The notes below the pieces were generated by a model. That model searched no databases. It saw only the letters and a program-made list of their open reading frames with translations, and had not been told where the DNA came from. 64,000 bases of DNA. Origin: Vitis vinifera (Eukaryota; Streptophyta; Magnoliopsida; Vitales; Vitaceae). How positions within the stretch are numbered: position 1 is the first letter of the stretch; each line of letters opens with the position of its first letter. The DNA is taken from positions 10,161,001-10,225,000 of the forward strand of contig NC_081822.1 of the NCBI RefSeq assembly GCF_030704535.1. The letters are read 5' to 3'. Position numbers and translations under genes: made by a program. This document shows positions 63,279-64,000 of this stretch, one piece after another.

Positions 63279-64000
63279 CACTAATTATGGTTTGACAAGG
63301 TATGATTCTTTCGCCCTGTGTCTTTCTTATTGAATTATAAATTCAGTCTGGCTAGTGTATTCAAACTATTTAGTAGAGAGAGCAAGCGAGAGCTCTCCTA
63401 CTGTCAGTGTAGGAGATAGAATGTGAACCCACAAAATTTATTCTCTTCCGTTTGTTATACTTCTAATGAGGAATAAAATCATACACAAGCAGTGGTTCAA
63501 ATATAACTTTGTTTGTCAATATGTTTGTGACTCTCATTTATCTTTGCTATAAATGGAGAGTTCTAGGTTTCTTTATGGGCAACTCATGTTCACACTCAAT
63601 CCATTCTAGTAATTATATCAATGTCAATCTTTCTGAATTTTAATGTACTTCTGGGTATCCGTTGCAGATATACTAAGAGTGAATGGTCCCTTGTTTTTAA
63701 GGCCCAACTGGTTTTGAAGACCTTGAGGATTAGACCATTTCACAAAATAAGTGAGATAGAACTGGGCTATATAGTTTATAACAAGGTGAATTCAAGTATT
63801 GGGGAGGATACAACAATAAATTAGCTTTCAAGAAAGCCCAATTCAATGTGCGATGAGCCATGCCAAGGTCTAGCTTGAGGATTATGACTCATTTGTGATA
63901 TCCAAGTTGCATGTACGTGATATCTAATATAATAAGGAACTGACAATGACATCTTTTAAAGTCATGAAGGGCCATTAGCCTAAAATGGATAATATCCATA
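63279..64000. other. PEX11A-like 3' region, possible 3'-UTR intron
   Basis: TTTGACAAG|GTATGATTC at about 63299-63300 is a good donor 20 bases after the stop codon, and TATCCGTTGCAG at about 63667 is a good acceptor, so the 3' UTR may be spliced. No further gene is seen to the end of the window. Confidence 0.4.

Overview
This window looks like nuclear DNA of a core eudicot. It is AT-rich between genes, the genes have GT-AG introns, and plant-only families are present (NAC, BZR1/BES1, UGT72, plastid GGPPS, plant-type PEX11). The gene order, with little loss, fits grapevine (Vitis) best, but that rests on recall and cannot be proved from the sequence alone. No bacterial, organellar or CRISPR features were seen.

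There are nine supported protein genes. In order: 9.1-12.3 kb (-) AFR/SAP30-like histone deacetylase complex subunit, 6 coding exons; 15.9-19.4 kb (-) an atypical NAC-domain protein, 5 coding exons; 23.0-26.3 kb (+) METTL4-type MT-A70 adenine N6-methyltransferase, 9 exons; 29.2-30.3 kb (-) intronless plastid geranylgeranyl diphosphate synthase; 36.1-37.9 kb (+) Ubc12/RCE1-like NEDD8-conjugating enzyme, 5 coding exons plus an upstream non-coding leader; 39.5-40.8 kb (+) BES1/BZR1 brassinosteroid transcription factor, 2 exons; 42.0-46.0 kb (-) TAG-type DNA-3-methyladenine glycosylase I, 4 exons, lacking a short conserved segment; 52.6-54.0 kb (+) intronless UGT72-type glucosyltransferase; 62.5-63.3 kb (+) PEX11A-like peroxisome proliferation protein. 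All exon joins were worked out by hand from splice sites, reading phase and family conservation.

The genes do not form one pathway. As a set they match, from recalled locus numbers, two separate Arabidopsis neighbourhoods: AFR-METTL4-BES1/BZR1-TAG on chromosome 1 and UGT72C1-BEH2-RCE1-GGPPS11 on chromosome 4. The window therefore looks like an unfractionated ancestral block whose copies lost complementary genes in Arabidopsis.

The accessory DNA is mainly in 44-61 kb. The first TAG intron holds two tiny LINE insertions with clean target-site duplications, small MITEs and a 70-bp direct duplication. A 1.6-kb Mutator-like element at 48.6-50.2 kb has about 135-bp inverted ends, a GC-rich patch and an array of about ten short palindromes sharing CGTCT...AGACG; this is the most unusual structure seen. 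Two opposed, degenerate LTR-retrotransposon-like fossils lie at 55.3-58.8 kb, and a long (AT)n tract at 60.2 kb. The segments 1-9 kb, 12.6-15.8 kb, 20-22.9 kb and 26.9-29.2 kb, and the very AT-rich 30.8-34.7 kb, hold no gene that I can support.
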